Assembly: GCF_900188355.1 (NCBI RefSeq)
Contig: NZ_FZNX01000001.1
Span: forward strand, 1,009,896-1,073,895
Direction of reading: 5' to 3'
Source: Lutibacter flavus
GTDB lineage: Bacteria; Bacteroidota; Bacteroidia; Flavobacteriales; Flavobacteriaceae
DNA: 64,000 bases
Shown one piece after another: positions 37,071-47,117 of the stretch (its first letter is position 1; each line of letters starts with the position of its first letter). The position numbers were made by a program, and so were the translations under genes. The notes beneath the pieces are model-generated. The model searched no databases. It saw only the letters and a list, made by a program, of their open reading frames with translations, and was not told the origin of the DNA.

Positions 37071-38846
37071 ATGACTAATAAACCAACACGCTTATTTGAC
37101 TTCGCTTATCAGCAATTGGAATTAAATCCACAATCAAAATTATTTAACACAAAGGTTGACAATGAATGGATTGCCACTTCAACCCAAAACTATTTAGAAC
37201 AAGCAAATATTATAAGTAGAGCATTACTTCGTTTGGGAATAAAACCCAATGATAAAATTGCTGTTGTTACATCAACCAATAGAGTTGAATGGAGTATTTT
37301 AGACATTGCCATTTTACAAATTGGAGCTGTTAATGTTCCTTTATACCCTACTATTTCCAGTTCAGATTATCAATATATTATCAATCATTCAGATGCTGTT
37401 TTGTGTTTTGTTTCTGATAAAGATTTGGCTGAAAAAGTTTCAAAAATAAAAGATAAAACACATTTAACAGCTATCTATTCATTTGATATTATAAATGATA
37501 TCTCAAGTTGGGAATTTCTTTTAGAATTAGGTAAAGATACCTCTAATCAAAATGAAGTAGATGAATTAAAAAAATGCGTTTTACCTGAAAATCTAGCTAC
37601 TATTATTTATACTTCTGGTACAACAGGCACTCCAAAAGGAGTGATGCTTTCGCATAAAAACATTGTTGAAAACACCATTGTGAGTGCTAAGGCATTAGAC
37701 TTTCAACCGGGATCTTATAAAGTACTGAGCTATTTACCCGTTTGCCACATTTTTGAACGTTTTGCATTGTATTATTATCAACTAATGGGTTTCGAAATTT
37801 ATTTTGCAGAATCAATAGAAAAGTTAGGTAAAAATTTAAAAGAAGTAAAACCACATTTTATTCCCGTAGTACCAAGGCTTTTAGAAAAAATTTACGATAA
37901 AATTGTAGATAAAGGAAGTAACTTATCAGGTATAAAAAAATTACTTTTCTTTTGGTCCTTAGATTTAGGGAAAAAGTACAAACCTTATAAAGAAAATGGT
38001 TGGTGGTACCATTTTCAACTTAGTATTGCAAAAAAACTAGTTTTTAGCAAATGGCGTGAAGCCCTAGGAGGAAATATAAAATTTTTAGTAACTGGAAGTG
38101 CTCCAATGCAACCGCTATTAATTAAAATTTTTACTGCAGCAGGAATTCCCGTTTTTGAAGGGTATGGTATGACCGAAACTTCACCAGGAATATCAGTAAA
38201 TGATTTTAGAAATTACTGTTTTAAAATTGGTACTGTTGGAAAAGTTATGGATGGTATTGAAGTTAAAATTGCTGAAGATGGAGAAATTTTAGTAAAAGGT
38301 TCAAATATAATGATGGGTTATTATAAAAACGCAACCCTTACAAATAAAACAATTATTAATAATTGGCTCCACACCGGAGATATTGGCGAATTAGATCAAG
38401 ATGGTTTCCTGAAAATTACAGACCGTAAAAAAGAAATGTTTAAAACTTCTGGCGGAAAATATATTGCTCCTGCCGTGCTCGAAGGTAAACTAAAAGAATC
38501 TCGTTTTATAGAACAAGTAATGATTATTGGAGAAAGTAAAAAAATGCCTGCAGCTATCATTCAACCACATTTTGAATTTTTAGTTGAATGGGCAAAAAGA
38601 AAAAATTTAACCTTTAATAATTCTAACGAGGTATTAATAGGTAAGAAAAAAGTAAAAAAACGAATTCAAAAAGAAATTGATAAAGCCAATAGTTCTTTTG
38701 GAAAATGGGAACAAATAAAAGCTTTTGAACTTACATCAGAAATTTGGAGTGTAGATAATGGGTTATTAACACCAACATTGAAAATGAAAAGAAGAGAAAT
38801 ATTAAAAAAATATAAAAATTTACACGATAAAATTTACGATAGTTAA
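37071..38846 (+). CDS. Long-chain acyl-CoA synthetase (AMP-forming), copy 1
   Basis: An ANL-superfamily ligase of 591 residues that activates fatty acids to acyl-CoA by way of acyl-AMP. Motifs are the P-loop-like IIYTSGTTGTPKGVMLSH, YGMTETSPG, and the hinge and C-terminal domain GDIGELDQDGFLKITDRKKE, with the catalytic-lysine region KTSGGKYIAP. No membrane segment is clear. A close paralogue follows 81 bp downstream in the same direction. Confidence 0.93.
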   Translation: MTNKPTRLFDFAYQQLELNPQSKLFNTKVDNEWIATSTQNYLEQANIISRALLRLGIKPNDKIAVVTSTNRVEWSILDIAILQIGAVNVPLYPTISSSDYQYIINHSDAVLCFVSDKDLAEKVSKIKDKTHLTAIYSFDIINDISSWEFLLELGKDTSNQNEVDELKKCVLPENLATIIYTSGTTGTPKGVMLSHKNIVENTIVSAKALDFQPGSYKVLSYLPVCHIFERFALYYYQLMGFEIYFAESIEKLGKNLKEVKPHFIPVVPRLLEKIYDKIVDKGSNLSGIKKLLFFWSLDLGKKYKPYKENGWWYHFQLSIAKKLVFSKWREALGGNIKFLVTGSAPMQPLLIKIFTAAGIPVFEGYGMTETSPGISVNDFRNYCFKIGTVGKVMDGIEVKIAEDGEILVKGSNIMMGYYKNATLTNKTIINNWLHTGDIGELDQDGFLKITDRKKEMFKTSGGKYIAPAVLEGKLKESRFIEQVMIIGESKKMPAAIIQPHFEFLVEWAKRKNLTFNNSNEVLIGKKKVKKRIQKEIDKANSSFGKWEQIKAFELTSEIWSVDNGLLTPTLKMKRREILKKYKNLHDKIYDS

Positions 38847-38927
38847 TTTAACAACCGTTATTTTTATGGGTCTTGTAAATTAACTATAATTTTTATACTT
38901 TGTGCTCCCTCAATTAAATAATAACAA

Positions 38928-40715
38928 ATGCCAAAAGAAATCACCAGATTATTCGATTTTGCGTATTACCAACTCGAAAATTACAATTTAGATATTGCTT
39001 TTTGTACCAAATATAATAATGAATGGGTTGCTACTTCAACCAAAGATTTTGTTAACAAAGGAAATGAATTAAGCCGAGGGCTTTTAAAACTTGGTGTAAA
39101 GCCTGGAGATAAAATTGCTGTTATATCATCCAATAATAGAACAGAATGGAATATTTTAGATTTAGCAATATTGCAAATTGGAGCAATTAGCATTCCTATT
39201 TACCCAACTATTTCTAAAGAAGATTATGAATATATTTTTAACCATGCAGAAGTAACTCATTGCTTTTTATCAGATAAAGAATTATATGACAAAGCAATTG
39301 CTGTAAGTAAAAATGTATCCACTTTAAAAGAAATTTACTCTTTTGATGAATTTAAAGAATGTAAAAACTGGACTGAAGTATTAGAATTAGGAAAAGATGA
39401 AAGTCTTCAAGCCAAAGTTGATTCAATTAAAGAAAGTGTTAGTCCAAACGATTTAGCAACAATTATTTATACCTCTGGAACTACTGGTAGGCCAAAAGGT
39501 GTTATGTTATCTCATAACAATGTAGTTACCAATGTTCTCGATAGCTTTCCTAGATTGCCTTTAACTTTAGGAAGTGGAAGAACATTAAGTTTCTTGCCTG
39601 TTTGCCATATTTTTGAACGCATGTTGCATTACCTATATCAATATTCTGGAACTTCTATTTATTTTGCAGAAAGCATCGAAAAAATTGGTGTTAATATAAA
39701 AGAAGTGCATCCTAATTTAATGTCGGTAGTACCAAGGTTATTAGAAAAAGTATACGATGGTATTATTTCAAAAGGATCAGAATTAAAAGGAATAAAAAAA
39801 ATGTTATTCTTTTGGGCAGTTGATTTAGGTTTAAGATATGAACCTTATGGAAAAAATGGTTGGTGGTACGAAACACAATTAAAACTGGCCAATAAATTAA
39901 TTTTCAGCAAATGGCGTGAAGCATTAGGAGGTGAACTAACTACAATGGTATCTGGAAGCGCAGCCTTACAACCGCGTTTAGCTAAAGTTTTTACAGCAGC
40001 TAAAATGGAAATTATGGAAGGGTATGGACTTACTGAAACATCTCCAGTAATATCCGTGAATATGTATAAAGACGGAATGATGAAAATTGGAACTGTTGGA
40101 AAACCAATTGCACATGTAGATGTGAAAATTGCTAAAGACGGAGAAATTTTAGTAAAAGGTCCAAATGTTATGCTAGGTTATTATAAAGACCCAGATAGAA
40201 CGGCAAATGTAATGTCTGGCGATTATTTTCATACCGGCGATAAAGGTGAGATTGATTCAGAAGGTTTTATTAAAATAACGGGAAGAAAAAAAGAAATTTT
40301 TAAAACTTCCGGTGGAAAATATATAGCTCCTAACCTTCTTGAAAATGAAATGAAACAATCAAGATTTATTGAACAGATTTTAGTTATTGGAGAAGGTCAA
40401 AAAATGCCTGCTGCTATAATTCAACCAAATTTTCAATTTTTACGTGATTGGGCAAAAATTCATCATGAACCAATTCCAGGAAATAATCAGGATTTAATTG
40501 AAAACCCTCATGTTATAGCGCGTATTCAATTAGAAATTGATAAAGGAAATGAGAATTTCGGAAAATGGGAAACAATAAAAAGATTTGAGCTTACTCCAGA
40601 TGTTTGGGGAATTGATAATGATTTATTAACCCCTACAATGAAGCCAAAGAGGTTCGAAATTATTAAAAAGTACATTCATTTATACAACAAAATTTATCCA
40701 GATAATCCTAGATAA
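38928..40715 (+). CDS. Long-chain acyl-CoA synthetase (AMP-forming), copy 2
   Basis: A 595-residue paralogue of the upstream gene with the same motifs: IIYTSGTTGRPKGVMLSH, YGLTETSPV and GDKGEIDSEGFIKITGRKKE. The two proteins align along their whole length and share segments such as FSKWREALGG, so they arose by tandem duplication. Different chain-length or substrate preference is likely but cannot be read from the sequence. A weak AT hairpin at 40722-40742 follows. Confidence 0.93.
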   Translation: MPKEITRLFDFAYYQLENYNLDIAFCTKYNNEWVATSTKDFVNKGNELSRGLLKLGVKPGDKIAVISSNNRTEWNILDLAILQIGAISIPIYPTISKEDYEYIFNHAEVTHCFLSDKELYDKAIAVSKNVSTLKEIYSFDEFKECKNWTEVLELGKDESLQAKVDSIKESVSPNDLATIIYTSGTTGRPKGVMLSHNNVVTNVLDSFPRLPLTLGSGRTLSFLPVCHIFERMLHYLYQYSGTSIYFAESIEKIGVNIKEVHPNLMSVVPRLLEKVYDGIISKGSELKGIKKMLFFWAVDLGLRYEPYGKNGWWYETQLKLANKLIFSKWREALGGELTTMVSGSAALQPRLAKVFTAAKMEIMEGYGLTETSPVISVNMYKDGMMKIGTVGKPIAHVDVKIAKDGEILVKGPNVMLGYYKDPDRTANVMSGDYFHTGDKGEIDSEGFIKITGRKKEIFKTSGGKYIAPNLLENEMKQSRFIEQILVIGEGQKMPAAIIQPNFQFLRDWAKIHHEPIPGNNQDLIENPHVIARIQLEIDKGNENFGKWETIKRFELTPDVWGIDNDLLTPTMKPKRFEIIKKYIHLYNKIYPDNPR

Positions 40716-40844
40716 TTATTCAATAAATAGTGGTTATTTATTAATTTAAAGTTAATTAAACCCCTAAACTGTTATGTTGTAATTATTTACTTAAAAACTT
40801 ATAATTAAATATTAGTTTAATTTTAAATAAACCATTGGTTTTTC

Positions 40845-40852
40845 TATTTTTG
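40845..40852 (+). promoter_or_regulatory. dnaX -7 element
   Basis: TATTTTTG fits TAnnTTTG and lies 22 nt before the dnaX ATG; no TTG at the right distance. Confidence 0.5.
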
Positions 40853-40874
40853 TAAAACAACCAATATTAAATAA

Positions 40875-42584
40875 ATGGAACAATTTATAGTATCAGCTCG
40901 TAAATACAGACCTCAAACTTTTGCGGATGTTGTTGGGCAAAAAGCGATTACAAATACGCTTGAAAATGCTATAAAAAATAACCATTTAGCACAAGCTTTG
41001 TTATTTACAGGCCCACGTGGAGTTGGAAAAACTACATGTGCCAGAATTTTAGCTAAAAAAATAAACGAAAATGCGTCAGAGAATTTAGATGATGAAGATT
41101 TCGCTTTTAATATCTTTGAATTAGATGCTGCATCAAATAATTCGGTTGATGATATTAGAAGTTTAACCGATCAGGTTAGAATTCCGCCACAAACTGGTAA
41201 ATACAAAGTATATATAATTGATGAGGTTCACATGTTATCACAGGCAGCTTTTAATGCTTTCCTAAAAACATTGGAGGAACCACCACCGCACGCTATTTTT
41301 ATTTTAGCAACTACAGAAAAACATAAAATAATACCAACCATACTTTCTCGTTGTCAAATATTTGATTTTAAACGAATCGGAGTATTAGACGCGAAGGAAT
41401 ATTTAGTTAAAATTGCCGCAAGTGAAAATATAAATGCGGATGACGATGCCTTACACATAATTGCTCAAAAAGCAGATGGAGCAATGCGTGATGCTTTATC
41501 AATTTTTGACCGTGTTGTAAGTTTTTCGGGTAAAGAATTAACACGTAAAGCAGTTACAGAAAACTTAAATGTTTTAGATTACGACGAGTATTTTATTACA
41601 ACTGACTTAATTTTAGAAAATAAAATACCAGAAGTTTTAGTTCATTTCAATAGTATTTTGTCAAAAGGATTTGAAGGGCATCATTTTATAAGTGGTTTGG
41701 CTTCTCATTTTAGAGACTTATTAGTTTCAAAAGATAAAATAACAATCGACTTATTAGAAGTTGGTGATAATGCTAAAAAGAAGTACTTAAAGCAATCCGA
41801 AAAAAGCGATGTTCGTTTTCTGTTACAGGCAATTGATATGGCTAATGATTGTGATCTAAAATTTAAGAGCAGTAAAAATCAGCGGTTGTTAGTAGAATTA
41901 ACTTTAATGCAATTAGCCTCTATCACTTTTGATGGAGAAAAAAAAAATAGCAAACCTTACATAATTGCAGCCATTCATTTTCAAACGAAAGGAAAACGAA
42001 GAACTTTAGCCAAACCTATAATGGTAAAACCTAAAGTTGAAGCAACTAAACCCGAAATTCACTTAAAAAAGCCAAGCGCTCCAATAAAACCTGAAATTCC
42101 AAAACCAGTTCTTTCCAATCCAAGAGAACGAAGACGCTCCGGACTCTCATTAAAAAGCATTCATGATAAAAAGAAACTGGATGAAATTGAAGTAGATTAC
42201 GATCAGGTAGATGGCTTACCATCAGATCCTTTTACTGAAAAAGAAATGATTGCATTATGGAAAAAACATACACAATCTTTATTAGAAAAAGGTAAAAAAA
42301 GTGTGGTTTCAGTTTTAAAAGCGAACGACCCAACATTAAAGGACGGCAATATTCATTTTGAACTTCCAAATCATTTAATGAAATCGCAAGTTGAAGGTGT
42401 TAAATATTCTTTATTAAAATATATTAGAGTACAGCTTAATAATTATAAAATTGAACTAATTATTGATGTAAACGAAGTACATACTAAGAAATTCGCATAT
42501 ACACCACAAGAAAAATATCAAAAATTGAAAGAAAAAAATAGTGCTATGGAACTATTCAGAAAAACTTTTGATTTAGATATATAA
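40875..42584 (+). CDS. dnaX: DNA polymerase III subunit gamma/tau
   Basis: DnaX is the ATPase core of the clamp loader. The start QFIVSARKYRPQTFADVVGQ, Walker A GPRGVGKTTCARIL, Walker B IIDEVHMLS and the LSRCQIFDFKRI arginine-finger region are all present. The cysteine zinc module that normally follows Walker A is absent (KKINENASENLDDEDFAF in its place), which I believe is common in flavobacteria. The C-terminal part (from about 370) is lysine/proline-rich and divergent. Length 569 residues. Confidence 0.95.
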   Translation: MEQFIVSARKYRPQTFADVVGQKAITNTLENAIKNNHLAQALLFTGPRGVGKTTCARILAKKINENASENLDDEDFAFNIFELDAASNNSVDDIRSLTDQVRIPPQTGKYKVYIIDEVHMLSQAAFNAFLKTLEEPPPHAIFILATTEKHKIIPTILSRCQIFDFKRIGVLDAKEYLVKIAASENINADDDALHIIAQKADGAMRDALSIFDRVVSFSGKELTRKAVTENLNVLDYDEYFITTDLILENKIPEVLVHFNSILSKGFEGHHFISGLASHFRDLLVSKDKITIDLLEVGDNAKKKYLKQSEKSDVRFLLQAIDMANDCDLKFKSSKNQRLLVELTLMQLASITFDGEKKNSKPYIIAAIHFQTKGKRRTLAKPIMVKPKVEATKPEIHLKKPSAPIKPEIPKPVLSNPRERRRSGLSLKSIHDKKKLDEIEVDYDQVDGLPSDPFTEKEMIALWKKHTQSLLEKGKKSVVSVLKANDPTLKDGNIHFELPNHLMKSQVEGVKYSLLKYIRVQLNNYKIELIIDVNEVHTKKFAYTPQEKYQKLKEKNSAMELFRKTFDLDI

Positions 42585-42638
42585 TCCATTCTAATTATAA
42601 ACTGCAATTACTTATATTAGCAGTTAAAATTATGAAAT

Positions 42639-44558
42639 TTGGACATTAAAATTCTGTTAACTTTTTTAATTGGTTTTTTTATTGTTGCACTTGCAGCAAA
42701 TGAGATAGCAAAAGTTTTTCAAAAAATAAAATTCCCCCTAATTACAGGGTTAATAATTACAGGGATTGTTGCAGGCTCTTCAGTTTTAAATTTTATCCCT
42801 CCAGATGCATTAGACAGGCTAAATTTTTTAAATGAAATTGCATTAGCAATTATCGCATTTTCTGCCGGATCTGAATTGTATCTTAATGAACTTAGAAGTA
42901 GAATCAACAGTATAAAATGGATGACTCTTGGGCAACTTGTAATCACATTTGTTATGAGTTCAATCGTAATTTATTTTATTGCAGATCAAATTCCATTTAT
43001 GACGAACCAACCGGCTAGCCATAAAATTGGAATTTCTATATTGTTTGCAACTATTTTTGTTGCGCGCTCACCATCTTCTGCAATTGCTGTTATTAATGAA
43101 ATGCGAGCAAACGGACCATTTACAAAAACTGTAATGGGTGTTACCGTTTTAAAAGATGTTTTGGTAATAATTTTATTTGCTGTTTGTTTATCAGTTGCAA
43201 AAGCCCTGATTAATGATGAAGAAACAGGCGTTTTATTTTTTGTAATCCTGTTTTTTGAGTTAATTGCTTCATTTAGTATCGGATTTTTATTAGGAAAAAT
43301 ATTGCAAATTCCTTTTGCAACCAAGCTTGACATAAAACTTAAAGGGTTTATAATTTTAATAATAGGCTTTAGTGTTTATGCTTTTTCACATTTTATAAAA
43401 TTAAAATCTTTTGAGTACTTTCATCATGAATTTAGATTAGAGCCTCTTTTAATTTGCATCATTGGAAGTTTTGCTTTAACAAATTACAGTAAACATAGAA
43501 TTGAATTTTCTGAAGTATTGGATGATATAAGTCCGTTAATTTATATTATATTTTTCACCTTAACCGGTGCTTCATTATCCATACAAACATTAATAAGTGT
43601 TTTTGGAGTTGCTGTTGCATTGTTCTTTTTACGATTAATAACTATGTTTTTTGGTGGCGTTTTTGGTGTTTATGCCGCAAAAGACCCCAAGAAATATGCG
43701 TTAATTGCCTGGATGCCCTATTTAACACAAGCAGGTGTAGCATTAGGTTTAGCAACAATAATTTCTAATGAATTCCCTGTTTGGGGACAACAATTTGAAG
43801 CTATCGTAATTGCTATTATTGTTTTAAATCAATTAGTTGGACCGCCATTATTTAAGTGGTCATTAAATTATGTAAAAGAAAGCCATTTACGTTCAAAAAT
43901 TCCTGAATTTGACGGTACAAGAGATGCTGTTATTTTTGGTTTGGAAGATCAATCAATAGCACTCGCTAATCAATTACAAAGAAATAAATGGGATACCAGA
44001 ATTATTAATGTTGATAGAAAACAGGAAAAAGTTGTAAAAGATTTTGAAGTAATTGAACTAACTTCTATCAGTTTAACCGGTATTAAAAAATTAGCATTAG
44101 AAAAAACAGAAGCTATTATTTTAATGCTTTCAGATGAAGATAATTATAAACTAGCTGAACTTATTTATGAACATATTGGAACTAAAGAGGTAATCGTTAG
44201 GTTGAATAAACGTGAAAATTTCGATAAATTTCATAAGCTTGGTACGCTAATTATAGAACCGGCTACAGCAATTGTTAGCTTGTTAGATCATTTTGTACGT
44301 TCTCCTAATGCAACTTCATTGTTATTAGGAATGGATGAAGGACAAGACTCTATGGATGTTGAAATTAGAAACGAAGACATTCACGGAATGCGCTTACGAG
44401 ATTTACGTTTGCCATCCGATGTTTTAGTACTTTCAATAAAGAGAAAAGGCCAACTATTAGTTTCGCACGGGTATACCAGAATGCGACTTGGAGACATTAT
44501 AACTTTAGTTGGTGGTGAAATTAGCTTAGAAGATCTTAAATTTAAATTTGATACATAA
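42639..44558 (+). CDS. Cation:proton antiporter (CPA2 family) with TrkA-N domain
   Basis: A 639-residue inner-membrane exchanger: about 12 helices in residues 1-400 (Na+/H+ exchanger domain; FSAGSELYLNEL, ARSPSSAIAVI), then a cytosolic NAD-binding TrkA-N-like domain (from about 425, AVIFGLEDQSIALANQL) and a TrkA-C-like end. It probably exchanges K+ or Na+ for H+. The start is TTG 42639, because an in-frame TGA lies two codons upstream; no ATG is available nearby. Its stop overlaps the miaE ATG by one base. Confidence 0.9.
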   Translation: MDIKILLTFLIGFFIVALAANEIAKVFQKIKFPLITGLIITGIVAGSSVLNFIPPDALDRLNFLNEIALAIIAFSAGSELYLNELRSRINSIKWMTLGQLVITFVMSSIVIYFIADQIPFMTNQPASHKIGISILFATIFVARSPSSAIAVINEMRANGPFTKTVMGVTVLKDVLVIILFAVCLSVAKALINDEETGVLFFVILFFELIASFSIGFLLGKILQIPFATKLDIKLKGFIILIIGFSVYAFSHFIKLKSFEYFHHEFRLEPLLICIIGSFALTNYSKHRIEFSEVLDDISPLIYIIFFTLTGASLSIQTLISVFGVAVALFFLRLITMFFGGVFGVYAAKDPKKYALIAWMPYLTQAGVALGLATIISNEFPVWGQQFEAIVIAIIVLNQLVGPPLFKWSLNYVKESHLRSKIPEFDGTRDAVIFGLEDQSIALANQLQRNKWDTRIINVDRKQEKVVKDFEVIELTSISLTGIKKLALEKTEAIILMLSDEDNYKLAELIYEHIGTKEVIVRLNKRENFDKFHKLGTLIIEPATAIVSLLDHFVRSPNATSLLLGMDEGQDSMDVEIRNEDIHGMRLRDLRLPSDVLVLSIKRKGQLLVSHGYTRMRLGDIITLVGGEISLEDLKFKFDT

Positions 44559-45139
44559 TGTTAGGCTTAAAACTTCCAACCGATCCGCGTTGGGTAAATA
44601 TTGCAGAAAAAAATATTGACGAAATATTAATAGACCATGCCCATTGTGAATTAAAAGCAGCATCTACTGCCAATTCATTAATAATGAGCTTTCCAGAATA
44701 TTCTGATTTAGTGACAGAAATGGTTTCATTAGTAAAAGAAGAAATGAGTCATTTTAAAATGGTTCATGAAAGGTTGCTAAAACGCAACATAAAATTAGGG
44801 CACGATAGAAAGGATTTATACGTAAATAAATTGTTGAAATTTTTTCCTAAAGGTGGTAGCAGAACTACGCAATTAGTACATCGTTTGTTATACGCCGGAC
44901 TTATTGAAGCAAGAAGCTGTGAGCGTTTCAGGTTACTATCAGAGCATATTGAGGATAAAGAGTTGGCTAAATTTTACAGAGATTTAATGGTTTCAGAAGC
45001 AAACCACTATACGCTGTTTTTAGGCTTTGCCAGAAAATTTGGCGATCGAAAAGAAGTAGATAAAAAATGGAACGATTTATTAGAGTATGAAGCTGAAATA
45101 ATGAAAGATTTAGGAACTTCAGAAACCATTCACGGATAA
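44558..45139 (+). CDS. miaE: tRNA-(ms2io6A)-hydroxylase
   Basis: MiaE hydroxylates the isopentenyl side chain of ms2i6A37 in tRNA. The 193-residue ferritin-like protein shows the diiron ligands: DHAHCELKAAS, EEMSHFKMVHE, LIEARSCERF and SEANHYTLF. The gene is coupled to the antiporter upstream and to the DUF4268 gene downstream, whose ATG follows the miaE stop directly. Confidence 0.93.
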   Translation: MLGLKLPTDPRWVNIAEKNIDEILIDHAHCELKAASTANSLIMSFPEYSDLVTEMVSLVKEEMSHFKMVHERLLKRNIKLGHDRKDLYVNKLLKFFPKGGSRTTQLVHRLLYAGLIEARSCERFRLLSEHIEDKELAKFYRDLMVSEANHYTLFLGFARKFGDRKEVDKKWNDLLEYEAEIMKDLGTSETIHG

Positions 45140-45580
45140 ATGTACAGTAAAGAAGAATCGGCAGCATTAAGAAAACTATTTTGGACCAGTTTTGGAAAAT
45201 CCTTTCCAAGAAAATGGTTGTTGTATAATACCAAAATAAAAGATTTCAGCTTTAAATTTGTTGCCGATAAAAAACAAGCATTGGTTTGTTTGGATATTGA
45301 ATCGTTTGACAGAACTAAAAATGAATTACTTTTTGATCAGGTTTTAGAATTAAAAAGTAATCTAACTGAAGATTATTTACCCGATGTTATTTTTGATGAA
45401 CTTTATCTATTGGAAAGCGGAAAAATTATTCATAGAATTTATGTAAAATACAACGGAGAATTTAACATTCATAATAAAAACACGTGGCAAGGGGCATTTC
45501 TATTTTTTAATGAAGCTATGCATCAGTTTGAAGAATTTTATGAAGACTTTGAAGATTTTATAAAACAGGCTATTTATTAG
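45140..45580 (+). CDS. DUF4268 domain protein
   Basis: A 146-residue acidic soluble protein of the DUF4268 type, function unknown. It starts MYSKEESAALRKLFWTSFG and ends in an acidic helical stretch (FNEAMHQFEEFYEDFEDF). It begins on the base after the miaE stop, so it is co-translated with miaE. A heptad-repeat tract follows its stop. Confidence 0.82.
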   Translation: MYSKEESAALRKLFWTSFGKSFPRKWLLYNTKIKDFSFKFVADKKQALVCLDIESFDRTKNELLFDQVLELKSNLTEDYLPDVIFDELYLLESGKIIHRIYVKYNGEFNIHNKNTWQGAFLFFNEAMHQFEEFYEDFEDFIKQAIY

Positions 45581-45591
45581 TGGTTGGTTGT

Positions 45592-45673
45592 TAGCTGTTG
45601 GCTTTTGGCTGTTGGCTGTTGGCTGTTGGCTGTTGGCTGTTGGCTGTTGGCTGTTGGCTGTTGGCTGTTGGCT
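45592..45673 (+). repeat. Perfect heptad tandem repeat (TGGCTGT)n
   Basis: Nine perfect TGGCTGT units (45606-45668) are preceded in register by TAGCTGT and TGGCTTT and followed by TGGCT. It is a likely variable-number tract, lying between the DUF4268 gene and the mnmE promoter. GC falls every 7 nt, as in the degenerate tract at 19055-19117. Confidence 0.93.
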
Positions 45674-45694
45674 AAAAAACCTATCACTAAATTT

Positions 45695-45726
45695 TTGATT
45701 CAACAACTAAAAATATCTTATTTTTG
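45695..45726 (+). promoter_or_regulatory. mnmE promoter
   Basis: TTG (45695-45697), 21 nt, TATTTTTG (45719-45726). The ATG is only 5 nt downstream of the box, so the mRNA is predicted to be leaderless or nearly so. Confidence 0.65.
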
Positions 45727-45731
45727 CACCA

Positions 45732-47117
45732 ATGAATACAATTCCAAACGATACAATTATTGCCTTAGCAACTCCATCAGGTGTTGGAGCAATTGCAGTT
45801 ATAAGATTATCAGGTGAAAAATCCATTGAAATTGTAAATCAGTTTTTCAAATCTAAATTTGGAAAAAAAGAACTCACCAACGTTAAATCTCACACAATAC
45901 ATTTAGGTAATATTATAGAAAACGATAGAATTATTGATGAAGTTTTAATATCTGTTTTTAAAAACCCACAATCGTATACCGGTGAAAATGTAATTGAAAT
46001 TAACTGTCATGGTTCGGTTTATATTCAACAGGAAATAATACAGCTCTTTATAAAAAATGGAGTTCGTAATGCAGATCCAGGTGAATTTACTTTACGTGCT
46101 TTTTTAAATGGTAAAATGGACTTAAGTCAGGCAGAAGCTGTGGCCGATTTAATAGCCTCAAATTCTGCAGCATCACATCAGGTTGCTTTGCAACAAATGC
46201 GTGGTGGATTTAGTACCGAAATTGAAAATTTACGTCAGCAGTTATTAAATTTTGCCAGTTTAATTGAGTTGGAATTGGATTTTGCAGAAGAAGATGTTGA
46301 ATTTGCCGATAGAACTGAATTCAATAATTTAGTAACTAAAATTAGTGCTGTTTTAAAGCGATTAATTGATTCATTCGCCTTAGGAAACGTGCTTAAAAAC
46401 GGAATTCCAGTTGCAATAGTTGGCGAACCAAATGTTGGAAAATCAACATTATTAAACGCATTATTAAACGAAGAAAAGGCAATTGTTAGTCATATTGCAG
46501 GAACTACCAGAGATGCCATTGAAGACGATATAAGTATTGAAGGAATTGCGTATCGTTTTATTGATACCGCTGGTATTAGAGAAACAAAAGATTTTGTTGA
46601 AAATATTGGAATTAAAAAAACCTTTGAAAATATAGAAAAGGCGCAATTAGTACTCCATTTAGTAGATGCCTCAAAAGTTGATGACCTTCAAAAAAATATT
46701 TCAGAATTAAAAGATAAATACCCAACCAAGAATATTTTAACCATTATTAACAAAGCAGATTTACTTTCAGATACTGAAATAACGAATCTTAAAACTCAAT
46801 TTTCTAACCTGATTATTTTATCTGCAAAAGAAAAAACAGGGATTCATGAGCTTACCAATACCCTAACCCATTTGGTTAACAAAGGTGCTTTAAGTAATAA
46901 CGAAACCATTGTGAGTAATTCTCGTCATTTTGAAGCCTTAAACAATGCTTATACTTCCATTAAAGAAGTACAAAAAGGAATTGACCAAAACATAAGTACC
47001 GACTTATTTGCCATTGACATTCGCCAAGCACTTTTCCACCTTGGTGAAATTACGGGTGAAGTTACTACCGAAGATCTGTTAGGTAATATTTTTGCTAATT
47101 TCTGTATCGGTAAATAA
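45732..47117 (+). CDS. mnmE: tRNA modification GTPase MnmE
   Basis: MnmE works with MnmG to install the cmnm5 group on U34 of tRNAs. The N-terminal folate-binding domain begins DTIIALATPSGVGAIAVIRL; the helical domain surrounds a Ras-like G domain (GEPNVGKSTLLNALL near residue 231, IAGTTRD, NKAD); the invariant C-terminal CIGK carries the catalytic Cys. Length 461 residues. The 3' end matches the attachment core known for SGI1-type islands, and a degenerate copy lies about 105 bp downstream. Confidence 0.96.
   Translation: MNTIPNDTIIALATPSGVGAIAVIRLSGEKSIEIVNQFFKSKFGKKELTNVKSHTIHLGNIIENDRIIDEVLISVFKNPQSYTGENVIEINCHGSVYIQQEIIQLFIKNGVRNADPGEFTLRAFLNGKMDLSQAEAVADLIASNSAASHQVALQQMRGGFSTEIENLRQQLLNFASLIELELDFAEEDVEFADRTEFNNLVTKISAVLKRLIDSFALGNVLKNGIPVAIVGEPNVGKSTLLNALLNEEKAIVSHIAGTTRDAIEDDISIEGIAYRFIDTAGIRETKDFVENIGIKKTFENIEKAQLVLHLVDASKVDDLQKNISELKDKYPTKNILTIINKADLLSDTEITNLKTQFSNLIILSAKEKTGIHELTNTLTHLVNKGALSNNETIVSNSRHFEALNNAYTSIKEVQKGIDQNISTDLFAIDIRQALFHLGEITGEVTTEDLLGNIFANFCIGK

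Noticed and set aside
40722-40742. Terminator after the second acyl-CoA synthetase gene
   Set aside because: AATAAATA / TATTTATT can pair, but it is an all-AT stem with no T-run and is not convincing.
45584-45817. A 77-codon plus-strand frame with a repetitive CWLLAVG pattern
   Set aside because: It is the translation of the heptad tract running out of frame into mnmE; no independent evidence of coding.
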